DNA of 7,254 nucleotides from Candidatus Poseidoniales archaeon. GTDB lineage: Archaea; Thermoplasmatota; Poseidoniia; Poseidoniales; Poseidoniaceae. Each line of letters begins with the position of its first letter. Within the stretch, counting starts at the first letter, position 1. The DNA lies in NCBI GenBank assembly GCA_003602665.1, contig QQSG01000045.1, positions 1 through 7,254 of the forward strand, given 5' to 3'. Below, piece after piece: positions 1-6,175 of the stretch. A model generated the notes under the pieces. The model was given only the letters and a program-made list of their open reading frames with translations. It was not told where the DNA came from and did not search any database. Position numbers and translations under genes: made by a program.

Positions 1-836
1 AACCACCATTCACCTGGGATTGCAGCCATCATGAGGAAGGCTATTGCTGAATACAAAACTGTTGCAATCAAAAGAGAAAGCATGATGCCTGCAGGCAGAT
101 TCTTTTCTGGATTCTTGACTTCACCTCCAATCGCTGCGACTTTGGTTACACCAGCATATGCAACGAATACAAACGCTGATGCCTCGGCAAGAGACCAGAC
201 GTCGGTATTGAGTGCGCCATCAATTGGGCGGCTTACATCGAAATCATCGACGAAAAATGCTGCCGCGCAAATGAACAGGAGAAGAGAAACGGTTGCGATA
301 ACAACAGGGGTTTGAATCGCTTTCACCTTTTTGACACCGAGTATGTTTACGATTGTAATTAAGACCAGGGCACTCAGTGATAACACGAGGATATCCATCT
401 CAATATCGAAATATGTCGTTACAACAACGAAGTAGGCCGAGAATCCAATCAAAGCAAATGCAGATTTCAAGAGGAAAGATGTCCATAGACCAAGTCCACT
501 AATTGTACCAATAAGCGGACCATAGGTTCGTTCCATGTAGACGTATGAGCCTCCGCTAGACGGCATTCCTGAAGCCAATTCTGATTTGGAGATCGCAGCA
601 GGTAAAACCACAGAGGCTGCTAAAAGAAATGCAAGCCAAATACCTGGTCCCATGATTTCTGCGGCAAACGTTGGTGTGATGAAAATGCCAGGAAGCATTG
701 CAGAGAGTGAAATGATTACAACACCAGCCAAGCCTATTGTTCGACTTAGTGTGTTCTTGATTTTGTCTGGAACCTTGTCAAGTAGAGCATCAACATGAGA
801 ATTGAGACTCTTAGAACTTGGACGACTCGTTGCCAT
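1..836 (-). CDS. APC-superfamily amino-acid permease, N-terminal 278 residues (3' end beyond window)
   Basis: Integral membrane transporter of the APC (amino acid-polyamine-organocation) type. I translated it by hand from ATG at 836-834; the frame stays open to base 1, so the C-terminal part is missing. A roughly 30-residue polar N-terminus precedes TM1 (about 33-55), where the helix-breaking LPGIF replaces the usual GSGIF substrate loop. After TM2 comes SGMPSSGGSYVYMERTYGP (89-107), the family's loop before TM3. FVAYAGV..AAIGGEVKNPEKNLP (224-248) matches the conserved TM6 to TM7 segment. About seven helices are visible of the 12 or so expected. An in-frame ATG three codons upstream (845-843) is possible, but it lies inside the SD. 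The gene follows amnA-amnD by 111 bases and probably serves the same catabolic programme or imports an amino-acid-like precursor. Substrate cannot be read from sequence. Family assignment is firm. Confidence 0.9.
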   Translation of the reverse strand, partial: MATSRPSSKSLNSHVDALLDKVPDKIKNTLSRTIGLAGVVIISLSAMLPGIFITPTFAAEIMGPGIWLAFLLAASVVLPAAISKSELASGMPSSGGSYVYMERTYGPLIGTISGLGLWTSFLLKSAFALIGFSAYFVVVTTYFDIEMDILVLSLSALVLITIVNILGVKKVKAIQTPVVIATVSLLLFICAAAFFVDDFDVSRPIDGALNTDVWSLAEASAFVFVAYAGVTKVAAIGGEVKNPEKNLPAGIMLSLLIATVLYSAIAFLMMAAIPGEWW

Positions 837-841
837 AACTC

Positions 842-849
842 TCATCTCC
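842..849 (-). promoter_or_regulatory. Ribosome binding site of the permease
   Basis: Reads GGAGATGA on the minus strand, one mismatch from the ideal GGAGGTGA. It ends 5 bases before ATG 836, which favours that start over the upstream in-frame ATG at 845-843 that lies within the motif. Confidence 0.6.
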
Positions 850-881
850 CGGATTCCGACCACTCAATGTCGTATATCATG

Positions 882-898
882 CCTCAAGTGCACTCAGG
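882..898. promoter_or_regulatory. Imperfect palindrome, candidate operator
   Basis: CCTCAAGTGCACTCAGG has a perfect 8-base palindrome AGTGCACT (887-894) at its core and matching CCT/AGG flanks. It lies between the TATA-like element and the predicted permease transcription start, where an archaeal repressor could block initiation. No regulator gene is in the window to pair with it, and an 8-base palindrome can arise by chance. Confidence 0.25.
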
Positions 899-907
899 AT
901 ATATTTT
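899..907 (-). promoter_or_regulatory. TATA-like element upstream of the permease
   Basis: The minus strand reads AAAATATAT about 65 bases before the permease ATG. An archaeal TATA box here would place transcription start near 875-878 and give a leader of about 40 bases containing the SD. The call rests on AT-richness and position only; no clear BRE was identified. If the host is a bacterium, it may have no promoter role. Confidence 0.35.
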
Positions 908-917
908 CTTGCCTTTA

Positions 918-947
918 TTGCCGATACAATTTACCGTATTCCGGCAA
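918..947 (-). terminator. Hairpin directly after the amnA-amnD stop codon
   Basis: A 30-base inverted repeat starts at the base after the TAA stop of amnA-amnD. The outer stem is TTGCCG/CGGCAA and the inner stem ATAC/GTAT, with a two-base bulge on one side and an eight-base loop. It could end or attenuate the amnB-amnAD transcript, protect its 3' end, or act as a DNA operator for the permease. There is no T-run after it, so it is not a standard intrinsic terminator. Confidence 0.35.
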
Positions 948-2345
948 TTAAATTTTGGCTATAACCTTCATCTCAACAGCGATGGGTGTAGGTAGTGCGC
1001 GAATGGCTAAGGTTGTCCTTGTTGGCCCGTAATGGCCAAGTGTTTCTGCCCAAACCTCATTGTAACCTGCAAAGTCTCGGTCCATATCCACCAAAAAGGA
1101 AGTTACGTCTACAATTTTGTCCATTGACGAACCTGCTTCTTCAAGGATACGAGCGATGTTTTCTACTACAGCTCTGGTTTGAGCCTTGATATCGTATTCG
1201 ATCGGATTCCCATCATCATCACGAATTGGTCCTCCGGGAATGGCATTGGTTCCTGGTTGTCGTGGACCGACTCCTGAAAGATAGAGTAAATCTCCTACTT
1301 GGCGAGCGTGCGGGTACATGCCAACTGGTTTAGGAGCCGCGTTACTGTTCACCGCACCTTTACTTTCAGGAGGTTCCCATAGCGCAGGGCCACTTGAAGG
1401 AGTCAGCGATTCAGTTGATTCGGCGGAATCCTCTTCTGCATCGAGAACATTTCGCTCACCCCTGTAGTATTCAACATCGTCTTCGTCGTATTCTTTGTCA
1501 CCCATTCCAGTTGAAGTAGGATCAAGTTGAACCACCGCACCACCTGCTCCATGAAGTGCTTCGTAAGCAAGCACACGTCCAGTTAGATTGTTTCGATTAC
1601 CGTTCATTGCAGAAAGCCACCACATTGGCTTGAACGTAACGACTTTTTGAACACGTATTTGTTGATGAATTGTTCTTGATAATTGGGCAACATCTTCGAG
1701 GCGACCCTCTTCTAGAAATTCTAAGACTTTACGATTCCATTCATCGTCCTTTAACGAGTGAATACGATCATCAGATGGGTCGATGAATTCAGTGAACATC
1801 CGATTTGACATTGACATAGCAGTAACTGCAACTGCTTTGCGACCAGTCTTTTTGATAACATCAAGACATGCCTTAGCCAAAACAGTTGTTTCTGATCGGT
1901 TCGCATAAACGTTCGATGATACGATTACAGCAGGAATTGCATTGTCAGGATTGAGAAGTTTGAGCGCAACAACAGACCCTACGTCGATAGGAAAACCATG
2001 GTACGCCACGGTTCTGCTCTGGAGACCACGATTGTGATTGGCTTCATTCCATGCTTCTGCAAATTCAGCATCGATATTGAACGAATAGTCCATCGAACCA
2101 AGGTCATGGAAATCCTGATCTACGAGCGTCCATTGAGGGTTCGGGTCTGCTTGAATTTGATGACCTATGATGCTTGGCCAGGTTGTTGAGTAGATGATGA
2201 GCAGGTCTGCACCGCTATCTTTGATCGCATCTCTGGCTTCATCAAAAGCTGCTCTTAGTCTGCCCCACCCTTCATTTTGTTCTGGAACAAGAAGTGGATG
2301 CGGATGGACTGGGACGACATAGGAACCAACGAGAGAACCGTTCAT
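948..2345 (-). CDS. amnA-amnD: Fusion of 2-aminophenol 1,6-dioxygenase alpha subunit (AmnA-like) and 2-aminomuconate deaminase (AmnD/RidA-like)
   Basis: A 465-residue cytosolic protein in two parts. Residues 1 to about 275 are a LigB-fold extradiol dioxygenase subunit resembling AmnA. H14 (VPVHPHP) matches the first iron ligand, but the position of the second holds T55 (STTW against SPHW in AmnB) and that of the third about K234. The metal site is therefore degenerate, as expected of the non-catalytic alpha subunit. Residues about 280-335 form an acidic, low-complexity linker rich in D, E and S. Residues about 336-465 are a RidA/YjgF domain closest to AmnD: YPHAR (344), LSGVGPRQP, NEVW, and GPTRTT with R443 and E458 matching E. 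coli RidA R105 and E120; the RidA C107 position is Thr. AmnD hydrolyses 2-aminomuconate to 4-oxalocrotonate and ammonia. The start overlaps the amnB stop as ATGA, with SD AAGGTGAT. No SD precedes internal Met343, so a separate RidA product looks unlikely. In the Pseudomonas AP-3 cluster amnA and amnD are separate genes. Confidence 0.87.
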   Translation of the reverse strand: MNGSLVGSYVVPVHPHPLLVPEQNEGWGRLRAAFDEARDAIKDSGADLLIIYSTTWPSIIGHQIQADPNPQWTLVDQDFHDLGSMDYSFNIDAEFAEAWNEANHNRGLQSRTVAYHGFPIDVGSVVALKLLNPDNAIPAVIVSSNVYANRSETTVLAKACLDVIKKTGRKAVAVTAMSMSNRMFTEFIDPSDDRIHSLKDDEWNRKVLEFLEEGRLEDVAQLSRTIHQQIRVQKVVTFKPMWWLSAMNGNRNNLTGRVLAYEALHGAGGAVVQLDPTSTGMGDKEYDEDDVEYYRGERNVLDAEEDSAESTESLTPSSGPALWEPPESKGAVNSNAAPKPVGMYPHARQVGDLLYLSGVGPRQPGTNAIPGGPIRDDDGNPIEYDIKAQTRAVVENIARILEEAGSSMDKIVDVTSFLVDMDRDFAGYNEVWAETLGHYGPTRTTLAIRALPTPIAVEMKVIAKI

Positions 2346-3268
2346 TGTACATCACCTTCGTTGGCATAACAAGGCCATTCAACAATGGCGTTACCAGTTC
2401 CAATAATGGTTCCATAACCGTGCAGTATAGCAGGATAGTCAGGGACTGAAAGCGTACTCAGAAGCCACGTCAAGCCGCCTCCATCTGATTCAGCAATTGC
2501 TTGTTCTGTAAATTCTGGCATTTCATCAAGAATCCTTTGAGCTTGTCCAGTGCGCATATAATCGATGATTCGCATATCCCAAAGATGCATTGCGTGACTG
2601 GCAATGTGTTCTTTACTCATATCTTCAGGAACTTCTGATTCTGTGGTAAAGTGACGATGGGAAAGAGAATTAGAGGCAAGAATGACTGCTTTCTTGCCAC
2701 TTTCTTCAATCGCTTCTCGAGTCACACGTCCAAGTTCCATCATCATTTCTTGCATTACTTCAACCGAGTAGTAATGGGTCGAACGGTTTGAAGAAATGAC
2801 AACTAAAGGTTTGTCAAATGCTGGATTCACCATATGCCCCGTGGTAATGGTACCATAGTCGACACGGAAATCTGGATTCTCCATCATCTTTACAGCAAGG
2901 CCTGAACCCTTTGCTTTGTCATGAATTGCTTGACTTAATTCAACATCGATGTTCATGTCGTAGGTGTAACGAAACAGATTAGGGAAAACTGGATCAACTG
3001 ATAATCCTTCAAAATGAGGTATTCCAAGGAAATGAGTGCCTACATATGTTTGCCAATGAGGCGATAGCAAAACAAGTACATCATGATCAATCTTGGAAAG
3101 AGATTCTCGTAGACGTTCATATCCCCAACGTAATTGCTCCCAACCCCCTTCAGAGGTAGGCTCATTCTGTGGAGGGTTTTCAGCATATACGAGATGAGGA
3201 GGGTGAGGGGCTAGACAGCCTGCAACAATCGAACCTTTCGCCATGAGGCTCGGTGGAAGTTCCGTCAT
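2342..3268 (-). CDS. amnB: 2-aminophenol 1,6-dioxygenase beta (catalytic) subunit, LigB-type extradiol dioxygenase
   Basis: Non-haem Fe(II) enzyme that opens the ring of 2-aminophenol next to the amino-bearing carbon, giving 2-aminomuconate 6-semialdehyde. It works as a heterotetramer with AmnA. The 308-residue protein has family signatures along its length: APHPPHLVY.ENPPQNEP near 20-37, LLSPHWQT (68-74), DPVFPNLFRY (92-101), NSLSHRHF (200-207) and HGYGTIIGTGNA near the end. Iron ligands appear as H22, H71 and E260, each exactly nine higher than H13, H62 and E251 recalled for Pseudomonas AmnB. Starting at Met10 (ATG 3244-3242) would reproduce the known numbering, so the annotated start at 3268 may be nine codons too long. 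Neither ATG has an SD, consistent with a leaderless first gene. It is divergent from the membrane-protein gene. A related ortho-aminophenol as natural substrate cannot be excluded. Confidence 0.9.
   Translation of the reverse strand: MTELPPSLMAKGSIVAGCLAPHPPHLVYAENPPQNEPTSEGGWEQLRWGYERLRESLSKIDHDVLVLLSPHWQTYVGTHFLGIPHFEGLSVDPVFPNLFRYTYDMNIDVELSQAIHDKAKGSGLAVKMMENPDFRVDYGTITTGHMVNPAFDKPLVVISSNRSTHYYSVEVMQEMMMELGRVTREAIEESGKKAVILASNSLSHRHFTTESEVPEDMSKEHIASHAMHLWDMRIIDYMRTGQAQRILDEMPEFTEQAIAESDGGGLTWLLSTLSVPDYPAILHGYGTIIGTGNAIVEWPCYANEGDVQ
2351..2358 (-). promoter_or_regulatory. Ribosome binding site of the amnA-amnD fusion, inside the amnB 3' end
   Basis: AAGGTGAT lies five bases before ATG 2345, within the last amnB codons. 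It complements the 16S 3' end (ATCACCT). With the ATGA stop/start overlap it fixes this start and implies translational coupling, which suits two subunits made in equal amounts. Confidence 0.75.
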
Positions 3269-3325
3269 ATGGATGCATCGCTGTCAGATGCCAAGACTCA
3301 AACGAGGAAACGATAACCACCGCAC
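3269..3325. promoter_or_regulatory. Divergent intergenic region, amnB and membrane-protein gene
   Basis: These 57 bases must hold promoters for both directions unless transcripts start inside the genes. They contain a perfect palindrome GATGCATC (3272-3279) and a GCATC/GATGC inverted pair (3275-3279, 3287-3291), beside CATATG at the amnB start. No convincing TATA box or SD was found for either gene. If amnB begins at 3244, the promoter space grows to 81 bases. Confidence 0.4.
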
Positions 3326-3853
3326 ATGGGAGAAGAGGATTTGGACACTTCTGAGTCCGTTCTCATCGAAGAATCTGAGACCTCAGTTCTTGTCGAAGAA
3401 TCCTTATCGCCCGTTTCAGAAGGTGAAGTGTTCAAGGATATGCTTCGCCATATGATGGCCCCTCTAATACTTGGAATGCTCTTTGGTTCTCTTTGGCAAA
3501 TCCTTGTTATGCCAAAGATTGATTTTTTCCCAAATCCAGTTCATGGCTCATTTATGATTTATCTTGTTCTATCGCCATTGATCTACAAAATCCTTGTTGG
3601 CCAAGAAATGAATCGGGCTAAGGAATATTCCTTAGGAGTACTCACAGTAGCAATTGTCCTATCCGTTGTTTGGATTCTTCCACAACAATCTTCATTGTAC
3701 TGTGGCGTTTTTCTGACAGGAATCTCTTGGTTATGGCTGAGTTCATTCTGGTTGCAGTTTGAATTCCCACCGTTCCGATATGGTTTGTGGCATGCTATTG
3801 CAGTCAACATAGGAGCCTTCGGAGGAAGTGTCCTTACGTACATCTACATCTGA
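3326..3853 (+). CDS. Unrecognised membrane protein with acidic N-terminus and about five transmembrane helices
   Basis: A 175-residue protein that I cannot assign to a family. Residues 1-36 are strongly acidic and free of hydrophobic runs (repeated EES/SE patches), probably a cytoplasmic tail. Five hydrophobic segments follow at about 43-61, 73-92, 102-119, 124-144 and 153-174, with few charges in the loops (PKIDFFPNP, QEMNRAKE). The last helix runs to the C-terminus. ATG 3326 is the first start after an in-frame TAA at 3314-3316. No SD is present. It is the only plus-strand gene: divergent from amnB and convergent with panB, whose stop codon it abuts. Plausible roles (small integral accessory protein, transporter component) would be guesses. 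Hydrophobicity profile and lack of good overlapping alternatives support it as real. Confidence 0.75.
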   Translation: MGEEDLDTSESVLIEESETSVLVEESLSPVSEGEVFKDMLRHMMAPLILGMLFGSLWQILVMPKIDFFPNPVHGSFMIYLVLSPLIYKILVGQEMNRAKEYSLGVLTVAIVLSVVWILPQQSSLYCGVFLTGISWLWLSSFWLQFEFPPFRYGLWHAIAVNIGAFGGSVLTYIYI

Positions 3854-4675
3854 TCATGATGTATAAGATTCAGACTCGTTAGGGAAGTCCCCTGATCGAA
3901 CATCATCGCAATACGAACGAATCGCTGTATCGATGTCTTCTGCAAGATTGAGATATCGACGTAAGAAACGAGGCGAGAAATCCATTGTGATTCCAAGCAG
4001 GTCATGCAGAACAAGAACTTGTCCATCACAATGCGGCCCTGCACCAATTCCAATGACTGGAATGGTCAATTCCTGTTGAACTCTTTGAGCCAAATCCTTT
4101 GGTATCTTTTCCAAAACAATCGCAAAACAACCTGCTTTTTCCAACAACTTAGCGTCTTCAATGAGTTTGTCCGCCTCCTCATCCTCTTTTGCTCGAACTG
4201 AATAAGTTCCAAACTTGTAGATGCTTTGTGGTGTAAGACCAAGATGGCCCATGACCGGAATACCAGCTGTGAGGATACGTTCTATCGATTCTACGATTTC
4301 AGAGCCTCCCTCAAGTTTTACAGCATGTCCTTCTGCTTCTTTCATGATTCGAACTGCGGAGTCAAGAGCGAGACGCGAGTTCCCTTGATAGGAACCAAAT
4401 GGCATATCCACGACGATAAGAGCTCGATCAACTGCACGTTGGACACATTGAGCATGATAGATCATGTGGTCGAGAGTCATAGGTACTGTAGTGACCTGCC
4501 CAGCCATAACATTTGATGCAGAATCTCCAACAAGAATTACATCAACACCTGCTCCATCAACCAAGCGAGCAAGGGAGTAATCGTATGCCGTTAGCATCGT
4601 GATTGGTTCTTTAACTCGCTTCATTTCTTGCAAGGTATGTGTTGTTACCTTGGTTGCTTTTCCATGAATTGACAT
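3854..4675 (-). CDS. panB: 3-methyl-2-oxobutanoate hydroxymethyltransferase (ketopantoate synthase)
   Basis: Transfers a hydroxymethyl group from 5,10-methylene-tetrahydrofolate (or a related C1 carrier) to 2-oxoisovalerate, giving ketopantoate for pantothenate and CoA. The 273-residue length is normal for a cytosolic TIM-barrel PanB. Visible motifs are [10 protein letters not shown] (27-36), [13 protein letters not shown] (47-59) with metal ligand D51, [10 protein letters not shown] (88-97) with D90, KLEGG with E122, GHLGLTPQS (143-151), catalytic E189 in [25 protein letters not shown] (209-228), and the FPNESESY tail. SD GGAG ends four bases before the ATG. It lies 54 bases downstream of the dehydrogenase and may share its transcript, although its biosynthetic job has no evident link to ring cleavage. 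The long [14 protein letters not shown] block and the tail look like bacterial PanB. The stop TGA abuts the stop of the opposite gene. Confidence 0.95.
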   Translation of the reverse strand: MSIHGKATKVTTHTLQEMKRVKEPITMLTAYDYSLARLVDGAGVDVILVGDSASNVMAGQVTTVPMTLDHMIYHAQCVQRAVDRALIVVDMPFGSYQGNSRLALDSAVRIMKEAEGHAVKLEGGSEIVESIERILTAGIPVMGHLGLTPQSIYKFGTYSVRAKEDEEADKLIEDAKLLEKAGCFAIVLEKIPKDLAQRVQQELTIPVIGIGAGPHCDGQVLVLHDLLGITMDFSPRFLRRYLNLAEDIDTAIRSYCDDVRSGDFPNESESYTS

Positions 4676-4729
4676 AGGTCTCCCTCATGTTTCCGATTGG
4701 CTTCTACGTTTCAAAGTCTCGCCATGAAA

Positions 4730-6175
4730 TTAATCATGTTTGATACAAACATTGAGCGGTTCTGAGAAGAATCCTAGACTCCAGCGGCCCCCTTCTCGAC
4801 CGACTCCAGAATGTTTCACACCACCGAATGGTGTTCGTAAATCCCGGTGTAGCCAAGTGTTAATCCAAACGATACCTGTGTCGATTTTTTGTGCAATGGA
4901 ATGTCCTCGCTCTGTATCTTTGGTCCAAATAGAACCTGCTAACCCATAATCAGTTGCATTTGCCATTTCGATTGCTTCTTCATCTGATGAGAAATTATGA
5001 ATCGTTACAACTGGGCCAAAGATTTCTTCCCGAGCAGTCCTTGAAAGATGAGATAAATCTGAAATTAACGTAGGTCGAAGAAATGCTCCTTCGGGTGTGG
5101 GACCAGGAGGCCCTGTCATCTCCCTTGTTCCTCCAGTAAGAATCGTCCCACCTTCTTGGATTGCCAGGTTGATGTACGATTCAACCTTCTCAACATGTGC
5201 CATATTGATCAACGCTCCGACTTGCGTTTCCGGATGGTTCGGGTCACCACATTGCATTGCCGAAACTTGAGCCACAAGATGTCGTGTAAATTCATCTGCA
5301 ATCGATTCATGAACAATGATTCTTGAACCGCAGAGACAAACTTGTCCTGAGTTTGTGAAACCAGCACGGATTGCTCCTTGAACTGCTTGATTCATGTCTG
5401 CATCCTCAAGGATAATTGTCGCATTTTTACCACCTAGTTCCAATGACAATTTCTTGAACATTGGTGCCGCAGTTGCTGCAACATGGCGTCCTGTAGCAGT
5501 ACCTCCGGTGAATGAAATCGCTTTGATGCCCTCATGCTCAAGAATCTCTTGACCAACTTCTGGACCATATCCATTAACGATGTTAAGAACACCCTCTGGC
5601 AATCCAATTTCTTGACAGACTTCAGCAAGTAGATGTGCTGTTAAGGGTGTCAATTCACTGGGCTTTGCAACTATGACATTTCCCATCAGAAGAGCAGGAG
5701 CTACTTTCCAACTCAAGAGATACAAAGGCAGATTCCATGGAGTAATCAAGCCAACAATCCCTATTGCACGGCGATGAACAATATTTGTTGCATCATCCAT
5801 TTCGAAAGTCAAATCTTCCTGCTCCCGAGCAAATTCAGCAAAGAAACGGAAATTATCTACAGAACGCTTCGCATCAACTCGTTGTGCGAGCGATAGGGGT
5901 TTTCCTGTGTCCAAAGACTCTCTTCGTGCGAGTTCTTCGCTTCGAGATTCGAGAGCATCAGCGATGGCTTCAAGCCAATCAGCTCGGTCATCAAGTGTCA
6001 ATTCAGCCCATTCATGTTGGGCGACACGCGCCGCTGCTACTGCTCGATAAAGATCAGATTGCTTCGAACGTGGAATCGTTCCGATAAGTTGTCCTGTTGC
6101 TGGAGCAACATTCTCAAGTGTCGTGTTATCGACAGCGTCAACGAATTCTCCACCGATGAAATTCTGAACATTCAT
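4730..6175 (-). CDS. amnC: 2-aminomuconate 6-semialdehyde / 2-hydroxymuconate semialdehyde dehydrogenase (ALDH8-like)
   Basis: NAD+-dependent aldehyde dehydrogenase oxidising the ring-cleavage semialdehyde to 2-aminomuconate, the step between AmnBA and AmnD. The 481-residue full-length cytosolic protein shows TPWNLP with N148, SFTGG (221-225), ELGGK with general base E246, GQVC with nucleophile C280, EEIFGPV (383-389), and the subfamily ending NTWLHRDLRTPFGG..HSGVGREGG (439-463). Spacing N148-E246-C280 matches N169-E268-C302 recalled for the Pseudomonas 2-aminomuconate semialdehyde dehydrogenase to within one residue. R444 is a likely substrate-carboxylate ligand by position. The second cysteine (C282) is non-catalytic by motif. 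Its start overlaps the asparaginase-family stop by ATGA, with a strong SD. It is separated from amnB-amnAD by panB and the membrane-protein gene. Context favours the amino over the hydroxy substrate, but members often accept both. Confidence 0.9.
   Translation of the reverse strand: MNVQNFIGGEFVDAVDNTTLENVAPATGQLIGTIPRSKQSDLYRAVAAARVAQHEWAELTLDDRADWLEAIADALESRSEELARRESLDTGKPLSLAQRVDAKRSVDNFRFFAEFAREQEDLTFEMDDATNIVHRRAIGIVGLITPWNLPLYLLSWKVAPALLMGNVIVAKPSELTPLTAHLLAEVCQEIGLPEGVLNIVNGYGPEVGQEILEHEGIKAISFTGGTATGRHVAATAAPMFKKLSLELGGKNATIILEDADMNQAVQGAIRAGFTNSGQVCLCGSRIIVHESIADEFTRHLVAQVSAMQCGDPNHPETQVGALINMAHVEKVESYINLAIQEGGTILTGGTREMTGPPGPTPEGAFLRPTLISDLSHLSRTAREEIFGPVVTIHNFSSDEEAIEMANATDYGLAGSIWTKDTERGHSIAQKIDTGIVWINTWLHRDLRTPFGGVKHSGVGREGGRWSLGFFSEPLNVCIKHD

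Noticed and set aside
31..798. Plus-strand frames of 94 and 70 codons opposite the permease
   Set aside because: They lie antisense to a clear APC permease and lack family features or a good SD.
918..947. Standard intrinsic bacterial terminator
   Set aside because: The stem is bulged and followed by TAAAGGC rather than a T-run; kept only as a hairpin of uncertain role.
951..1319. RidA domain as a separately translated gene starting at internal Met343
   Set aside because: No SD precedes that ATG (CCAGTTGGC), and the frame is continuous with the LigB half, so a single fusion protein is the simpler reading.
4676..4729. Separate promoter for panB in the 54-base gap
   Set aside because: No TATA-like or -10/-35-like element stands out; only the SD next to the panB start is convincing.
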